NCBI GenBank assembly: GCA_963576475.1
Contig: OY754984.1
Coordinates: 14,959,722-15,023,721 of the forward strand
From: Molanna angustata
Lineage: Eukaryota; Arthropoda; Insecta; Trichoptera; Molannidae
Direction: 5' to 3'
Length of the DNA: 64,000 nucleotides
Positions 1 to 64,000 of the stretch are shown here, in pieces. Every line of letters starts with the position of its first letter. Position 1 is the stretch's first letter. The notes below the pieces were generated by a model that saw nothing but the letters and a program-made list of their open reading frames with translations, was not told where the DNA came from and searched no databases. The position numbers and the translations under genes were made by a program.

Positions 1-288
1 AGCCTATTCAAGGAAACAAATATTGTCCAAACGATAAAAATAGGGAGGCTCCGCTGGTTAGGACACGTGCATCGCATGGGAGATGACCACACACCAAAAA
101 GAATCCTCACAACGCGACCGGAGGGTAGAAGGGGTGTGGGAAGGCCGAAACTGCGATGGATGGATGGAGTTGAGAGGGACTTTCAAATAGCCGGTGTGCG
201 GAATTGGAGAGAAAAGGCCATGGATAGGGTGCAATGGAGACGATTCCTTGAGGAGGCCAAGGCCCATCCTGGGCTGTGGAGCCACTGA
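1..288 (+). pseudogene. 3' end of RTE-like non-LTR retrotransposon reverse transcriptase
   Basis: Frame 1 is open from the window edge to a stop at 286-288. It reads as the C-terminal tail typical of endonuclease/reverse-transcriptase LINEs: RLRWLGHVHRM, then PKRIL, GRR.VGRPKLRW.DGVE.D. Directly after the stop is a short TGATGATGATGA run, the kind of simple-repeat tail RTE-type elements carry. The element is cut by the window edge, so intactness upstream is unknown. It probably sits in the intron before the first visible ABCA exon. Confidence 0.8.
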
Positions 289-594
289 TGATGATGATGA
301 CTTCAACATGTTGCTGCAGCAATTGCCTCGTCATTTGCCACAACCAAGTCTTCTTCGTTACATCCCCGTAATCATCTTGTACCTCCCCGCAATCACAAGA
401 TACATCTTCTTCTCGTTCTATACCTGTTCATGTTCTTTTTACACCTGATACTTACAAATTATGTAAAACAAAATACCTATTTAATTTATTCTATGTAAAT
501 AATTATTATAGAGGCAGGTTTCGAACTCGTGTCCAATGAATTGCTGATCCAGCACACTGTTATGATGGGTACAAGTTTGATGTGTATGTTTTAG

Positions 595-54158
<53,564 letters not shown>

Positions 54159-54711
54159 TACCACATTATTTTTAAGTTTTATTACTATATACATATATAT
54201 TATATACATATGTAGCTGTAAGGTTAACTATAATTTATAGGTCGCCCCAATGTGATGCCTTTGAATATTTTTTCCATGAAGCCTTAAGTGTGTGAAGAAA
54301 ACAGACAAAAGTCTTTAGTAGACATTTATTATGTATAAATCGTCTATGAATTTATTTCTTAAAACATATTCCATCTATGAACGGGAAAGTTTGTTTCGAG
54401 TCACAGCCGTCTTAAGATATTGGCGAAGAAACTTAACATACAAAGTTTATTGTGGTTCTATTTTGAATTTTTTGATTTATTATGAAAAAGTAAATAAACA
54501 ATTCTCTTTTTCCTGCGAGAATGACCAAACCGTGCGCATAGAACCGACCCTTGGACTGCCCCACTACCTTGTCTACAAGAATAATTCTGTAACTCTTCAT
54601 TAACCCAATTAAGACGAGTAGGTACAAGTACTTGCATTACTTACGGATGGACAGTATTTCGCATTGCATTGCTAAGGATCAAATTCAAAGCAGAATGTTC
54701 GGTGCAATAAA
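54159..54711 (+). other. Probable 3' UTR of the ABCA gene
   Basis: Sequence after the stop has no homologous coding signal. The first good polyadenylation hexamer is AATAAA at 54706-54711 (in ggtgcaataaaac). A later one is at 55330-55335. Which is used cannot be settled by eye. Confidence 0.4.
54706..54711 (+). terminator. Candidate polyadenylation signal AATAAA
   Basis: First canonical hexamer after the ABCA stop codon, about 550 bp downstream. The AT-rich flank contains many alternatives, so this is weak. Confidence 0.35.
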
Positions 54712-56640
54712 ACAAAATGAACTGGCGCAGTATCTCTCTTTCCTATGCGCATGCGTATTAGATCCTTACAAAGCGCGGGAGGGTATAAATTTTGCCGGTG
54801 ATGATCGATGAATTACAATGTTTAGAGTTCTTAATTTTTTAAATAATTTAACAATTGTTTTGCTGATTCACCGGCAGATGTCTTGAAGTCAAATATATGG
54901 GAGTAATATTCATCCAATTTTTGTCTCAATCAAGTATGAATTTACTGAGATATGAAGGTTCATAATTGTGTATAGCCATGAAGACATGTATAGATGACGC
55001 CTCGGTGTTTAGTCACACAACATACAATAATTTATATTTTCAATATAAAAGTTGTCTGCGCAGAAAAGATCTCAAAATTGGTCATTCTCTCAAAAAAAAT
55101 AGTTTATGTGTTTTTTGTTGTGATATGTCTGCTTGTGTGGCAAGAGAACGACGTTGCTATACCTATGAAAACGACTATTGATCTTAAGAACGGCTGTGTA
55201 TAGATAAATATGTATGTACTATTATGGTATTTGTTTAGCGCTGTAACACTGAAATGATTAATCTGTCAGGGAAAGGTTGAAGAAATGTCAATTATTATCG
55301 ATAAAAATTAAATATCTGAGATTTCATTGAATAAATGTCACATGTCAACACTATGGAAATATGAATTTGAATTGTAGTGTATTCATAATTATATCATACA
55401 TTCGTCTGATAAAATGGGCTATTCATAGATTGACAAAACTTATTAGCAAAAAATTGTTTTTGGCTAGTTAAACAAATGATTTTACCTAGTTCCACTGTAT
55501 ATTAATTTATTGACATGAACTAAAAACCAACTAATGCTAACGGTACAGTCAATATTTACAAAAAATACGGGACTGTCTCGATGAAAACGGGACCTATGGT
55601 AACCATTTTATTTACACTATTGTCAGAATGAATCTTAATCCTCTTCCAATAGTTAACATACCATGAAGGTATGATACTACATATATATTATTATGCTTTG
55701 TATTGTTTCTCAGGTAACTAACGGGTTCTGTGTCAAACATTACTTTAACACACACCAATAACAAGTTGCCACATTCTTGAGACTTTTAATAATTATTGTC
55801 TCACAGATTCAGACTGAAAACCCATTTTACTAAGACTCCACCGAGAACCGATTTATTGATGAGCAAAAACAATAGATTTATTTATCCCTTTTGTGTTTAA
55901 AATCTTAAAAGATTTCAACCTTTCTCTGAACAGAAATGCCTACCATTTTTTTTTTAGTTTTTTCGAGTTACTAAAAAAAACTACCAAAGGCTTTAAAGCC
56001 TAAAACTGTGGTGCATCCGGTGCCATAAGATTAAGAATGATAATAAATATTCATATTTAATTAAATATTATAATTTTTTAAAATGAATTGAAGCTTTTTT
56101 GAAAAGCAGCTTATTTATAGTTTGAAAATGTGATCTCGTTAATTAATAATTATATATTACTGTAAATAATAGAAGCTGATTTGTATATAGTGTGTCTGTA
56201 TTCATTTTATATTTAGTTTTGTCAAAAGAATCAGTGTGAGGTTAGATTAGGTATTCATTTGATGCCGTCGGACATATTGTGTGAATGAAATGTAATACAA
56301 TAAAATATGATGTAAGGAGATTGATACAGTCGTTATATACAGTCGACAAAATATATCTCTTTCCAAAGTGGCAATATGAAATATTTGTGTATCGTTTTGT
56401 ATAATATTACATACATAAGTAATAATTATTTTTACTTTAAATATTTCTCAAATCTTTCATTTTAAAGTTATGTACAGTAGCAAAACTGTAGTGAAATTGT
56501 TTTTAACACGTGACAAGAAATATTCATAACATTCACAGTAATTTATGTGAGCATAAATCAAAACAAAAAAATTGTCATGTCCAAAGTGTCATCAGTGTCG
56601 TGCAGTAATTCCAAAAGAATTAAGGAATATGTTTTATATC
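54712..56640. other. 3' flank, mostly unassigned
   Basis: AT-rich intergenic or long-UTR sequence. The only recognised item is a minus-strand SINE-C piece at about 55715-55858 (complement of gtctcacagattcagactga and acaagttgccacattc). Confidence 0.5.
55715..55858 (-). mobile_element. SINE-C, minus piece
   Basis: Contains the complements of tctgaatctgtgagacaata, aatgtggcaacttgttattg and acatagta-like sequence in the correct order for a minus-strand SINE-C body. Confidence 0.65.
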
Positions 56641-56713
56641 AATTTAACAAAATATGTTTTTAAAAATTAACTAAATTTTTTAACTTTGTTTACACCACGT
56701 GAGAATTGAATTT

Positions 56714-56760
56714 GCGATTGGTATCGGAACTAACCGTTCCCTCCTCAGGCAGAATTTCAA
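56714..56760 (-). ncRNA. Hammerhead-like motif, family B, left arm
   Basis: Minus strand: GC, CTGAGGA (complement of 56752-56758), stem II GGAAC/GTTCC (5 bp, loop ggtta), GATA in place of GAAA, CCAATC, GC. The boxes are in the right order and stem I GC/GC extends after an internal loop with aaatt/aaatt. GAAA is mutated, so probably inactive. Confidence 0.4.
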
Positions 56761-56939
56761 CTAAACGCAGAATGAGACTGGGTGATTAAAAGAAGGCTAT
56801 GTATTTGGATGTTGGTGGGAGGTCATTAGGAGCGGGTCTTGTGTAGAATGGCTTTGATCAAAGACACAATACTCGCCCCTAATGACCTCCCACCAATATC
56901 CATATACATAGCCTTCTTTTAAGCACACGGTCACATTCT

Positions 56940-56962
56940 GTTAGTAACGAAACCAGTCGCTA
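56940..56962 (+). ncRNA. Half hammerhead-like motif, family B, right arm
   Basis: Plus strand: GAAA at 56949-56952 is intact, and ACCAGT forms a 2-bp stem III (AC/GT, loop CA). The cleavage-site C is at 56958 and GC (stem I) follows. The CTGANGA half has been lost. The two arms thus keep complementary halves of one ancestral motif. Confidence 0.35.
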
Positions 56963-57119
56963 ATTCAATTCTCACGTGGTGTAAACAAAGTTAAAAAATT
57001 CAAACAATTTTAAGGTTTTTTCGTTAACACAGTGGAAGTTCATAATTATAAAATAGAAGGTTTTATTTTAATAATTAAATCACAAAGTTTTAATCCACAA
57101 TGAGTTTTTATTTTTTAAA

Positions 57120-57161
57120 GCCTAAGCGCTTTCACTGGACTCAGCCAGCATCCTCAGAGGC
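57120..57161 (-). ncRNA. Hammerhead-ribozyme-like motif, family A, left arm
   Basis: Minus-strand mirror of the motif at 57838-57879 with the same boxes: GCCT, CTGAGGA (complement of 57151-57157), CTGG/CCAG stem II, GAAA, AGCGCT, T and AGGC. Confidence 0.6.
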
Positions 57162-57392
57162 AAAATTCAAACTAAATACAAAATTAAAACAAAATGTTAC
57201 ATAGCAAATGGGGGGTGTGTAAGGTATGAGGGAGATGGGGGGGTGTCGGGAATACAAAGTCAATACATACAGAGAAAAGAAAGTTGAATGCATGTAATTA
57301 CTAAGAACTAGGGAAAAACCTAATTATACATGGTAAAATGTTCAATAAATAACACAGATACATACCTACAACAATTATTATAAGAATGAATA

Positions 57393-57603
57393 AAGACTAT
57401 TACCTTGTAATATAAAAGAAAGACTATTACCTTGTAATATAAAAGAAAGACTATTACCTTGTAATATAAAAGAAAGACTATTACCTTGTAATATAAAAGA
57501 AAGACTATTACCTTGTAATATAAAAGAAAGACTATTACCTTGTAATATAAAAGAAAGACTATTACCTTGTAATATAAAAGAAAGAATATTACCTTGTATT
57601 ATT
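57393..57603 (+). repeat. 27-bp tandem repeat, about 7 copies, in the palindrome centre
   Basis: Unit agactattaccttgtaata plus taaaaga-a. It fills the loop between the two inverted arms. It looks CRISPR-like in regularity only; there are no spacers. Confidence 0.9.
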
Positions 57604-57837
57604 CTTTATTCATTCTTATAATAATTGTTGTAGGTATGTATCTGTGTTATTTATTGAACATTTTACCATGTATAATTAGGTTTTTCCCTAGTTCTTAGTA
57701 ATTACTTGCATTCAACTTTCTTTTCTCTGTATGTATTGACTTTGTATTCCCGACACCCCCCCATCTCCCTCATACCTTACACACCCCCCATTTGCTATGT
57801 AACATTTTGTTTTAATTTTGTATTTAGTTTGAATTTT

Positions 57838-57879
57838 GCCTCTGAGGATGCTGGCTGAGTCCAGTGAAAGCGCTTAGGC
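57838..57879 (+). ncRNA. Hammerhead-ribozyme-like motif, family A, right arm
   Basis: GCCT (57838-57841) directly followed by CTGAGGA (57842-57848), stem II CTGG/CCAG (57851-57854 with 57861-57864, loop ctgagt), GAAA (57866-57869), self-complementary AGCGCT as stem III (57869-57874), a cleavage-position T (57875) and AGGC (57876-57879) pairing with GCCT as stem I. All conserved core positions are present. U at the cleavage site is permitted but is the weakest choice. Confidence 0.6.
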
Positions 57880-58341
57880 TTTAAAAAATAAAAACTCATT
57901 GTGGATTAAAACTTTGTGATTTAATTATTAAAATAAAACCTTCTATTTTAAAAAATTCAGTTAATTTTTATTAAAATGTACCACAAAGATAAAAACACAA
58001 TATTAGATAAAATATGTTTTTGTTATTTGTATACTATTTTTGCAGATTAAAACATTGTTTTCGTGATGGACAAATTTTATACTAATACACACAGTAAATT
58101 TATTAAACTAAAAGCAATACTTAATAAATATGACTCTGTTTAAGTTAAGATTAAGATGAAATATTTGAGAAATTTCTTAGCAAAACTATTACAAAAGTTG
58201 TTTTTGCAAATTAGCAATACAATGATTTTCAATACTGTTATATACCTCTTACAATCAAATTTCTAATTTGGAAATAAAATAAATGAATGTGGTTGCATAT
58301 TGTACTATTTCCCTAGAGATGCTAGTGCCATGCATAGATTT

Positions 58342-58637
58342 TCATATAATACACTAGATGTTACACTAGAATCGAAGTGAGGTTTTTCCCGCGGAACTTT
58401 TGACAACAAGGCGGACAGAAAACATAGTTTTTTATATAGAGAATAAGGACCAATGTGAATTGTTTTCGGATTTATTTGTCAAAAAAAAACACTTTATTCA
58501 TTAAGATTTAGAGAACAGTTATCTAGGAAGTGTTGAAATGTATGGAAAATTGCAATATGTTGCCAACCAAGAAATCAAATGCGTGATATACCATGATTCA
58601 CTCATTGCACGGAGTACTCCATCTAATATATTATATG
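58342..58637. mobile_element. Short MITE-like repeat, copy 1
   Basis: About 296 bp with ends catataatacactagatg and catctaatatattatatg, i.e. short terminal inverted repeats around CTAGATG. Internal landmarks: aatgtgaattgttttcggat and gtgttgaaatgta. A second copy is at 63352-63645. Confidence 0.65.
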
Positions 58638-61600
58638 TAAATATTTGGTGCCATCTAACCAGACAAAAATCTTATTCTACTTTGTCTTTGTGTCTTGGCA
58701 AATAACTAAATAATATTAACATTTTTTTTATGTAGCAGTATTAAAAATCATTTACATCAAATTTCAAATTTATGTTATGCATTTCTGACAATGATAAATA
58801 CGTACAGTACATGTTTAAAACATTTTTCTATAAACACCAACTTAGTTCTATTTATAAAATTAAATTAACATAAATTTAGTATTATTCATACTTTAGTCAC
58901 TTTATGAATCAAAATGGGCATCAAATACAAAGGAAATTCAAATAATAATGGTTCAAAAATTCATTTTAAATTAATTCACCTTTTTGCGATTTTTAAATGG
59001 TTTTCTTTGGTGCTCTACTATGAAAATTGTAATTAAACTACTTTTCCAGACAAAGGTCTTAATGAGGTTTTTCCTTATTCTTAGGTCGATATTGGTGGAT
59101 TCAACTTTTATACATTTTTGCTATAGATCCTCAAGTTGCTGGATCATAAATGATAGATATATTATTTTCAAGATTTAACAGTAATAACTTTCAAACCTGA
59201 ATAATCTTGAAATGGTATTTTTGTCTGCCTGTCTGACACAAACTAAATAAATAGGACAACTAGTTATACATACTAACTACCATATTATGGATTTATAACA
59301 CAGATTTGGTTATTCCATAGATTTCATTTGCTATATTACTAACTCACATATTTTGTTCAATATTGTCTATGACACTATTAGGAAAAGGTTCCATTTGTTT
59401 AAACGCGATGTTATTAAACTGTATAAATAATTTATCTCTAAGTATTTTATTATATAAAGTGACAATGGTATTATAAGTATAAAATTATTACTACATACTT
59501 TTAAAAATGAAATGAAATGAAAGCAATCTCCATGAGTATTATAATTATTTGAGTATTATTATTTATACAGTGTACGCTTTTCTCCTAATTCATGTGATTA
59601 TATTTTGTGATAGATAGCTAGGTAGGTTGATTATTTAACTTATTTTATAGTTTTATTGTCTGTGTTTAATATTAAGCTATTTATTTTATAATATAATTTA
59701 ATTTTTGGATCCTTATTATTATAATTGATGTTTTGTAATCGCTTAATATTTATTATTACTTTATCTATATATTTATTTATTTTCAAATGTAAACGATTTC
59801 AACAACACAAATATTGAATATTATAACAGATTAATTCTAGAAAGATACTTATTTCGTGCTGCGTGATACGCATAAAGGGCTCCTACTATTTTTTACTTGA
59901 AAATATAAAAAAAATCACAGGTACCAATATGAGCCATCATAATGTTTATTAAGTAACACGGGTGAAGTTATTTTCTAGCTTTACTCTTGTCTGTGATAAC
60001 TGAAATGGTTTCATCGTAACTGGTAATGTAGTGTTATCTGTAACATTGTATGTGGTCTTGTTTTAATAATGTTTATAGATTTAAGCATTCAACTTGAACG
60101 CCTCCCTTGAGAGTGAAATTTTCATTCGGTTAACATTATATGACAGAGTCTTATGTTATATGTATCGTTGGCTATCGGTGAGATTAGGAGCGGTGTGGGC
60201 AGGCCTTACGACCCGCAAGACCCAGCTACGTGGCTCTTTTCGTTGCAATCGCCACTTACACCGTAGGGCCGATGCTTTAAGGAATTCTAGTCCCCGTCTT
60301 TGTTGCAATTGGCAATGCGCAACTTGAATAAATCCATTCGATTTAGGACCATTTGAAGGATGTTGTAATAAGATTGAATATTTTTATTTGTCATACTCTG
60401 AATTTATTTCAACCAAAATAACCAAATTCAATAAGAAAACAATAAGTTGTGTAAGTAGGCATGATAGATAGAACTTGAGAGATGCGAGTTTATTTGAAAA
60501 TTAACACCAAGGACTATCAGGATGAATATGTAATATGCTCCATTCTAGTTCATCAGCAGTATTATTGGAATATCCATAATACATTGTATATTTGAAACAA
60601 AGGTTTTGCCGTTTTCAATTTAATTTTTTTTATGTTTCGTATAAATATTTTTGATTGCTATGTGCTTTTGACTCGACTCTTAATATTGTGAATACTGTTT
60701 TAGATATGCTGATGTGGATTTCAGTATAACAAATAATGTAACATACGCAATACGAGAATTTTATTTCATTGCCTAAATTGAGGAGTTGATTAGTTCAAAC
60801 ATTTGTACCTGCATAATATTATGTACCTCTTCTGTGTGACGCTTGATAATATGTATTCAATTTTAATCATTTCTGTCTCGTTTTTTATTGTTTTATAATG
60901 TATTATTATTAACTATTGATAATGGTATGTCTGTCTCATTTTTTTTAATGATCTTTTTTATGTAATACTGCACTTAATGCTTGAACTAATTTTTTAAATA
61001 TTTTCATTTAAATTTAGTAATAAAATTATTTGTAAATAATATTTAGGTGTTAAGGAGAAATAATGTAGTGCAATTATTATTAACTATTTATAATAATAAA
61101 AAAAAAATAGTTTTATCTTGTGACAAAATGTTTTTTAGCAATAAAATAATAACTATTCCAAATTTATTATGTATCAAAATTCTGTTTTATTCCTCAGTGA
61201 AGACTTTGCTTGTATTATTTTTACATTTGTATCTCACGATATGTCTTCACTTATGTTTATAAATATTTATTGATTACTGTACCAATTTCGACATAGTATA
61301 TTTAAAAAGAAAACTACATATTATATTACAAAAATATTTAAAAATTATAAATATCTGTTTGGATAAAAAATACAAGTGAATTGTGTGAAATGGGAAACTA
61401 TGCAATAAACACAAATTGTTTTTACAATTATTTTTTTAATATTTCAACACAATACTCATTGATTGTGTTCCATCGATTTACAAATTAGACTCTGACTAGT
61501 TACTTATTTAGTGAAAAAAAATGTGTCAAAATCAGAATAAATTACAATTAATATGATTTTTACTGATTAAATTTACGATAAGAGATACTGATAATTACAT

Positions 61601-63351
61601 CGCGATACAACAGTGGCACAGGACTGGTATGGCCCGAATAAGGTTAGCAGCGCGGGCGACTGTATATAAAAGCCATGTGTCGTTATGTTGGTACACGTGA
61701 TTGACGAGGGATGGTCAAGGCTTGTAGAGATGTGCGACTGCTACAAATTTTTCACATAAATGACACATTGAATTTTTTCGTAATTGCAATAATAGGGGTC
61801 GCAAATAAAGGAGAAAATAATGCTTGTGTAAAGCGATGTTTGGAGTTACCTGTATTTTGTATGCTGTTGTAAGCGTTGAAAACCTCGTCCGTCTTAAGTA
61901 CGCTTTAGGGTCTTGTTGTCATATTAGCAACAACATAAAAAATGTTGCAATGTCTGAACCCACTTTAAAAAAATGAAACTAGCTTAAAAATTACAAAATC
62001 ATTCATGAATTGCAGCATAAAACTCTTGTTTACTCTGTATGATATTATACTGGTTTCAGACTTTAATTATAAGCTTAAAATCATTCTCCACATTACAGAA
62101 AATACAAAATGTTGAATTTTACTATATGTCAATAAAAATTCTACCCTTTAAAATTATACAATTGCTAATGAAATTGTACCTGCAAAAATAATTTCTTTAT
62201 TGTATCCATAGAATTATAATATTATCAAATGAAATTATTAGGAACAATAAATATTTTTTTTCATTGATATCACTATATGTAATCATATTCAAAATCTAAG
62301 AAGGGTGTCAATATAATATATAATTTTATTATACCTAATATTTCTACTAAAATTATCATATTTGTCAAAAAATTTATATTATAAAAGAAATCTTATGAAA
62401 ATAAAATATACTTTTAAAACATACAAAAAGAAATATTGAGATTTTTTTTTATTTCTTATTTGTCTTATAAAATATAGATTTTTTTCTTATAAAAAATATT
62501 TTATGTGTGGAAATTGTATCTTGAAATTTCCATTCCTATATTTATCGTTGTGAAAATCTCACACCTATTATTTTTAAAATAAATATGAAATATAGAAGTT
62601 GTCAATCAAAAACTCAAGATCAGGGGGTCGTGTTGTCTAAATATCTCGAAATTAGGAAGGTAAGAATTTGAATTTTATTCAATCATTTGTGAAGATAATT
62701 AGTAATATTATTAATAATATTGCCTATTGCAGCAGCGTTCATATTTTCAAATCCGGGTTGTTGCAAACATCAGCATCTTTTTATATATCAAATAATAATA
62801 TAGGTATAAGATAATTTTTTTTATTAAAAGTCACAAAATTATTGAAACCTTATCATATATCCCCATGCCTTATCATTTATTTCAATACCAAGGAAAACTG
62901 TGCAACTATTGGAAATGAATTCGCTTTTTCCTTGATTTTTTATGAAAATAATTCAAATCAGAATCCGTTGATGTGAATAGTAAAATATCAGAATCAGCTG
63001 ATGTGAAAAAATGTGCGTCAACATGAACCATAGTTCAAATTCTCTCGAAACAGAAAAGTTTCTCAAAATATTTTGTTTTGTATTGTGTAGGTATCTTGTT
63101 TTCTTGTTAACTGCAGGAATCTCAAAGAAAATTTTCCCTTTTGTTTTCCCATCAATGAATTTTTGATTTTGCACCTATACTATAGATTTAAATAATCCTT
63201 TTTTGAATTTTTCTTTTATTCCTTCTGATTTTTGGGAAAAGTAGACAATACGACAGCGGATGCTAATGTTTTTCTCCAATCCCCACAGTATTTAGGTAGA
63301 TAGATACTTATAACTTTCTTAAAAGTTTTGTATTTCTTCTCATAGATTTTT

Positions 63352-63645
63352 ATTATATATACTAGATGTCATGTATGAATCAAAGTGAGGCATTTTTCCG
63401 GGGGATTTTTGACGTTTTGGTTGGCAGACCACATCGTTTTTCTATAGAGAATAACGATGAATGTGAATTGTTTTCGGATTTTATTTGTCGAAAAAACACT
63501 TTGCTTTATAAATATTTACAGAACAGATATCTAGGATGTGTTGAAATGTAAGGAACACTGCGATATGTTACCAACCAAAATGTCAACAGCGTGATATTCC
63601 ATGACTTAATTTTTGCACAGAGTACTGCATCTAGTATATTATATG
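63352..63645. mobile_element. Short MITE-like repeat, copy 2
   Basis: Ends attatatatactagatg and catctagtatattatat are better-matched inverted repeats than in copy 1. It shares aatgtgaattgttttcggat, aacagatatctagga and cagagtactgcatcta. The orientation is the same as copy 1. Confidence 0.7.
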
Positions 63646-64000
63646 AAAATCAATGTTTCTTCTGTATCTATGGTTGTTGAAAAAATTATCTTTGTAAAAC
63701 AACTTAAAAAAAAAGTACACAATGTCTACCTACATTATTGATATGACTAAAATGATATATTAGCATTTTGGGAATAGTTGTTAATTAAATGGCCTAAAAG
63801 GTTTAAAATATAATCGGTGTTATTAAATAATAATAATATTGTATTTAATTACAATTTTTAGTTCCTCAAAATAAAAACAGTGCCTATTTTTAAAAAAGTA
63901 TCCTTTCCGATGTTTATCCTTTCAATTAATGTATGTAATATGTAATTAATAATGTAATATGGAAACAAGATGATCATATTTTTATTTTGTACAATATATT

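Larger units (their letters stand above)
56650..57002. repeat. Foldback element B (outer), interrupted by a nested insertion
   Basis: The left arm (taactttgtttacaccacgt, ggtgggaggtcattagg) and the right arm (cctaatgacctcccacc, cacgtggtgtaaacaaagtt) meet at a ctttgatcaaag centre near 56856. The end of the right arm is split: it resumes at about 57960 (gttaatttttatt) after the inserted foldback A. It carries hammerhead-like boxes in each arm. Confidence 0.8.
57003..57947. mobile_element. Nested foldback element A with 12-bp target duplication
   Basis: A 945-bp insertion flanked by ttaaaaaattca at 56991-57002 and 57948-57959. It contains two near-identical inverted arms of about 345 bp (57049-57394 and 57604-57950) around seven copies of a 27-bp repeat. 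Each arm ends in a hammerhead-like domain. No coding capacity. The structure resembles head-to-head tails of a Penelope-type element or a retrozyme-like derivative. Confidence 0.75.
57960..64000. other. 3' flank to window end, no protein gene seen
   Basis: About 6 kb of very AT-rich sequence with only short open frames. It contains one dispersed MITE pair (58342 and 63352), a GC-richer block at about 60160-60330 and another at about 61600-61740 that includes tatataaaag at about 61663. Neither GC-richer block shows a recognisable domain. Confidence 0.5.

Noticed and set aside
54331..55203. Possible small genes just downstream of the ABCA stop
   Set aside because: Short AT-rich frames without a signal peptide, domain or plausible initiation context. 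This is most likely 3' UTR.
57393..57603. Possible CRISPR array
   Set aside because: The 27-bp units are adjacent with no variable spacers, the genome is eukaryotic, and the array is the loop of a transposon palindrome.

Overview
This is eukaryotic, AT-rich, intron-rich DNA, most likely from an insect. It is lepidopteran-like in its tRNA-derived SINEs, MITEs and LINE/Penelope debris, but the species cannot be named from sequence alone. The only host gene I can support is one large ABCA-family ABC transporter on the + strand. I reconstructed 31 consecutive coding exons from 595 to 54158. All have GT donors and AG acceptors, and every phase agrees across all 30 introns. Together they give 5,607 coding bases (1,868 codons plus a TAG stop). 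The 5' end, including the initiator Met and the start of the first membrane helix, lies upstream of the window.

Protein layout (residue 1 = first codon at 595): end of TM1 and a short glycosylatable ectodomain (exons 1-4), first membrane block (exons 4-8), NBD1 (exons 10-15: Walker A, CPQHD Q-loop, LSGGQ, Walker B, H-loop), linker (exons 15-17), second ectodomain with several N-glycosylation sequons (exon 18), second membrane block (exons 19-23), NBD2 (exons 24-30) and the C-terminal tail (exon 31). The short first ectodomain and the size fit the ABCA3-like lipid exporter group better than the ABCA1 group. Two insertions in or near NBD2 are unusual.

The rest is introns and 3' flank filled with repeats. 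These include three tRNA-derived SINE families, a palindromic MITE in three copies, a piggyBac-like MITE, a composite DNA transposon in intron 11, and several non-LTR retrotransposon 3' ends (1-288, 14911-15180, 19845-20027, 30391-30558, 34175-34540, 47770-48180). Intron 16 also holds a head-to-head pair of 5'-truncated Penelope-like elements with a GIY-YIG endonuclease. Tandem arrays are frequent: (AT)n blocks and units of 24, 27, 32, 75, 81, about 123 and about 313 bp.

The most interesting non-gene signal is a set of foldback elements carrying hammerhead-ribozyme-like cores (CTGANGA, stem II hairpin, GAAA, short stem III, stem I). They sit in introns 1 and 4 and in the 3' flank, where one foldback is nested inside another with a 12-bp target duplication. 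This matches the known association of hammerhead motifs with Penelope-like retroelements. About 10 kb after the stop codon contain no recognisable protein gene.
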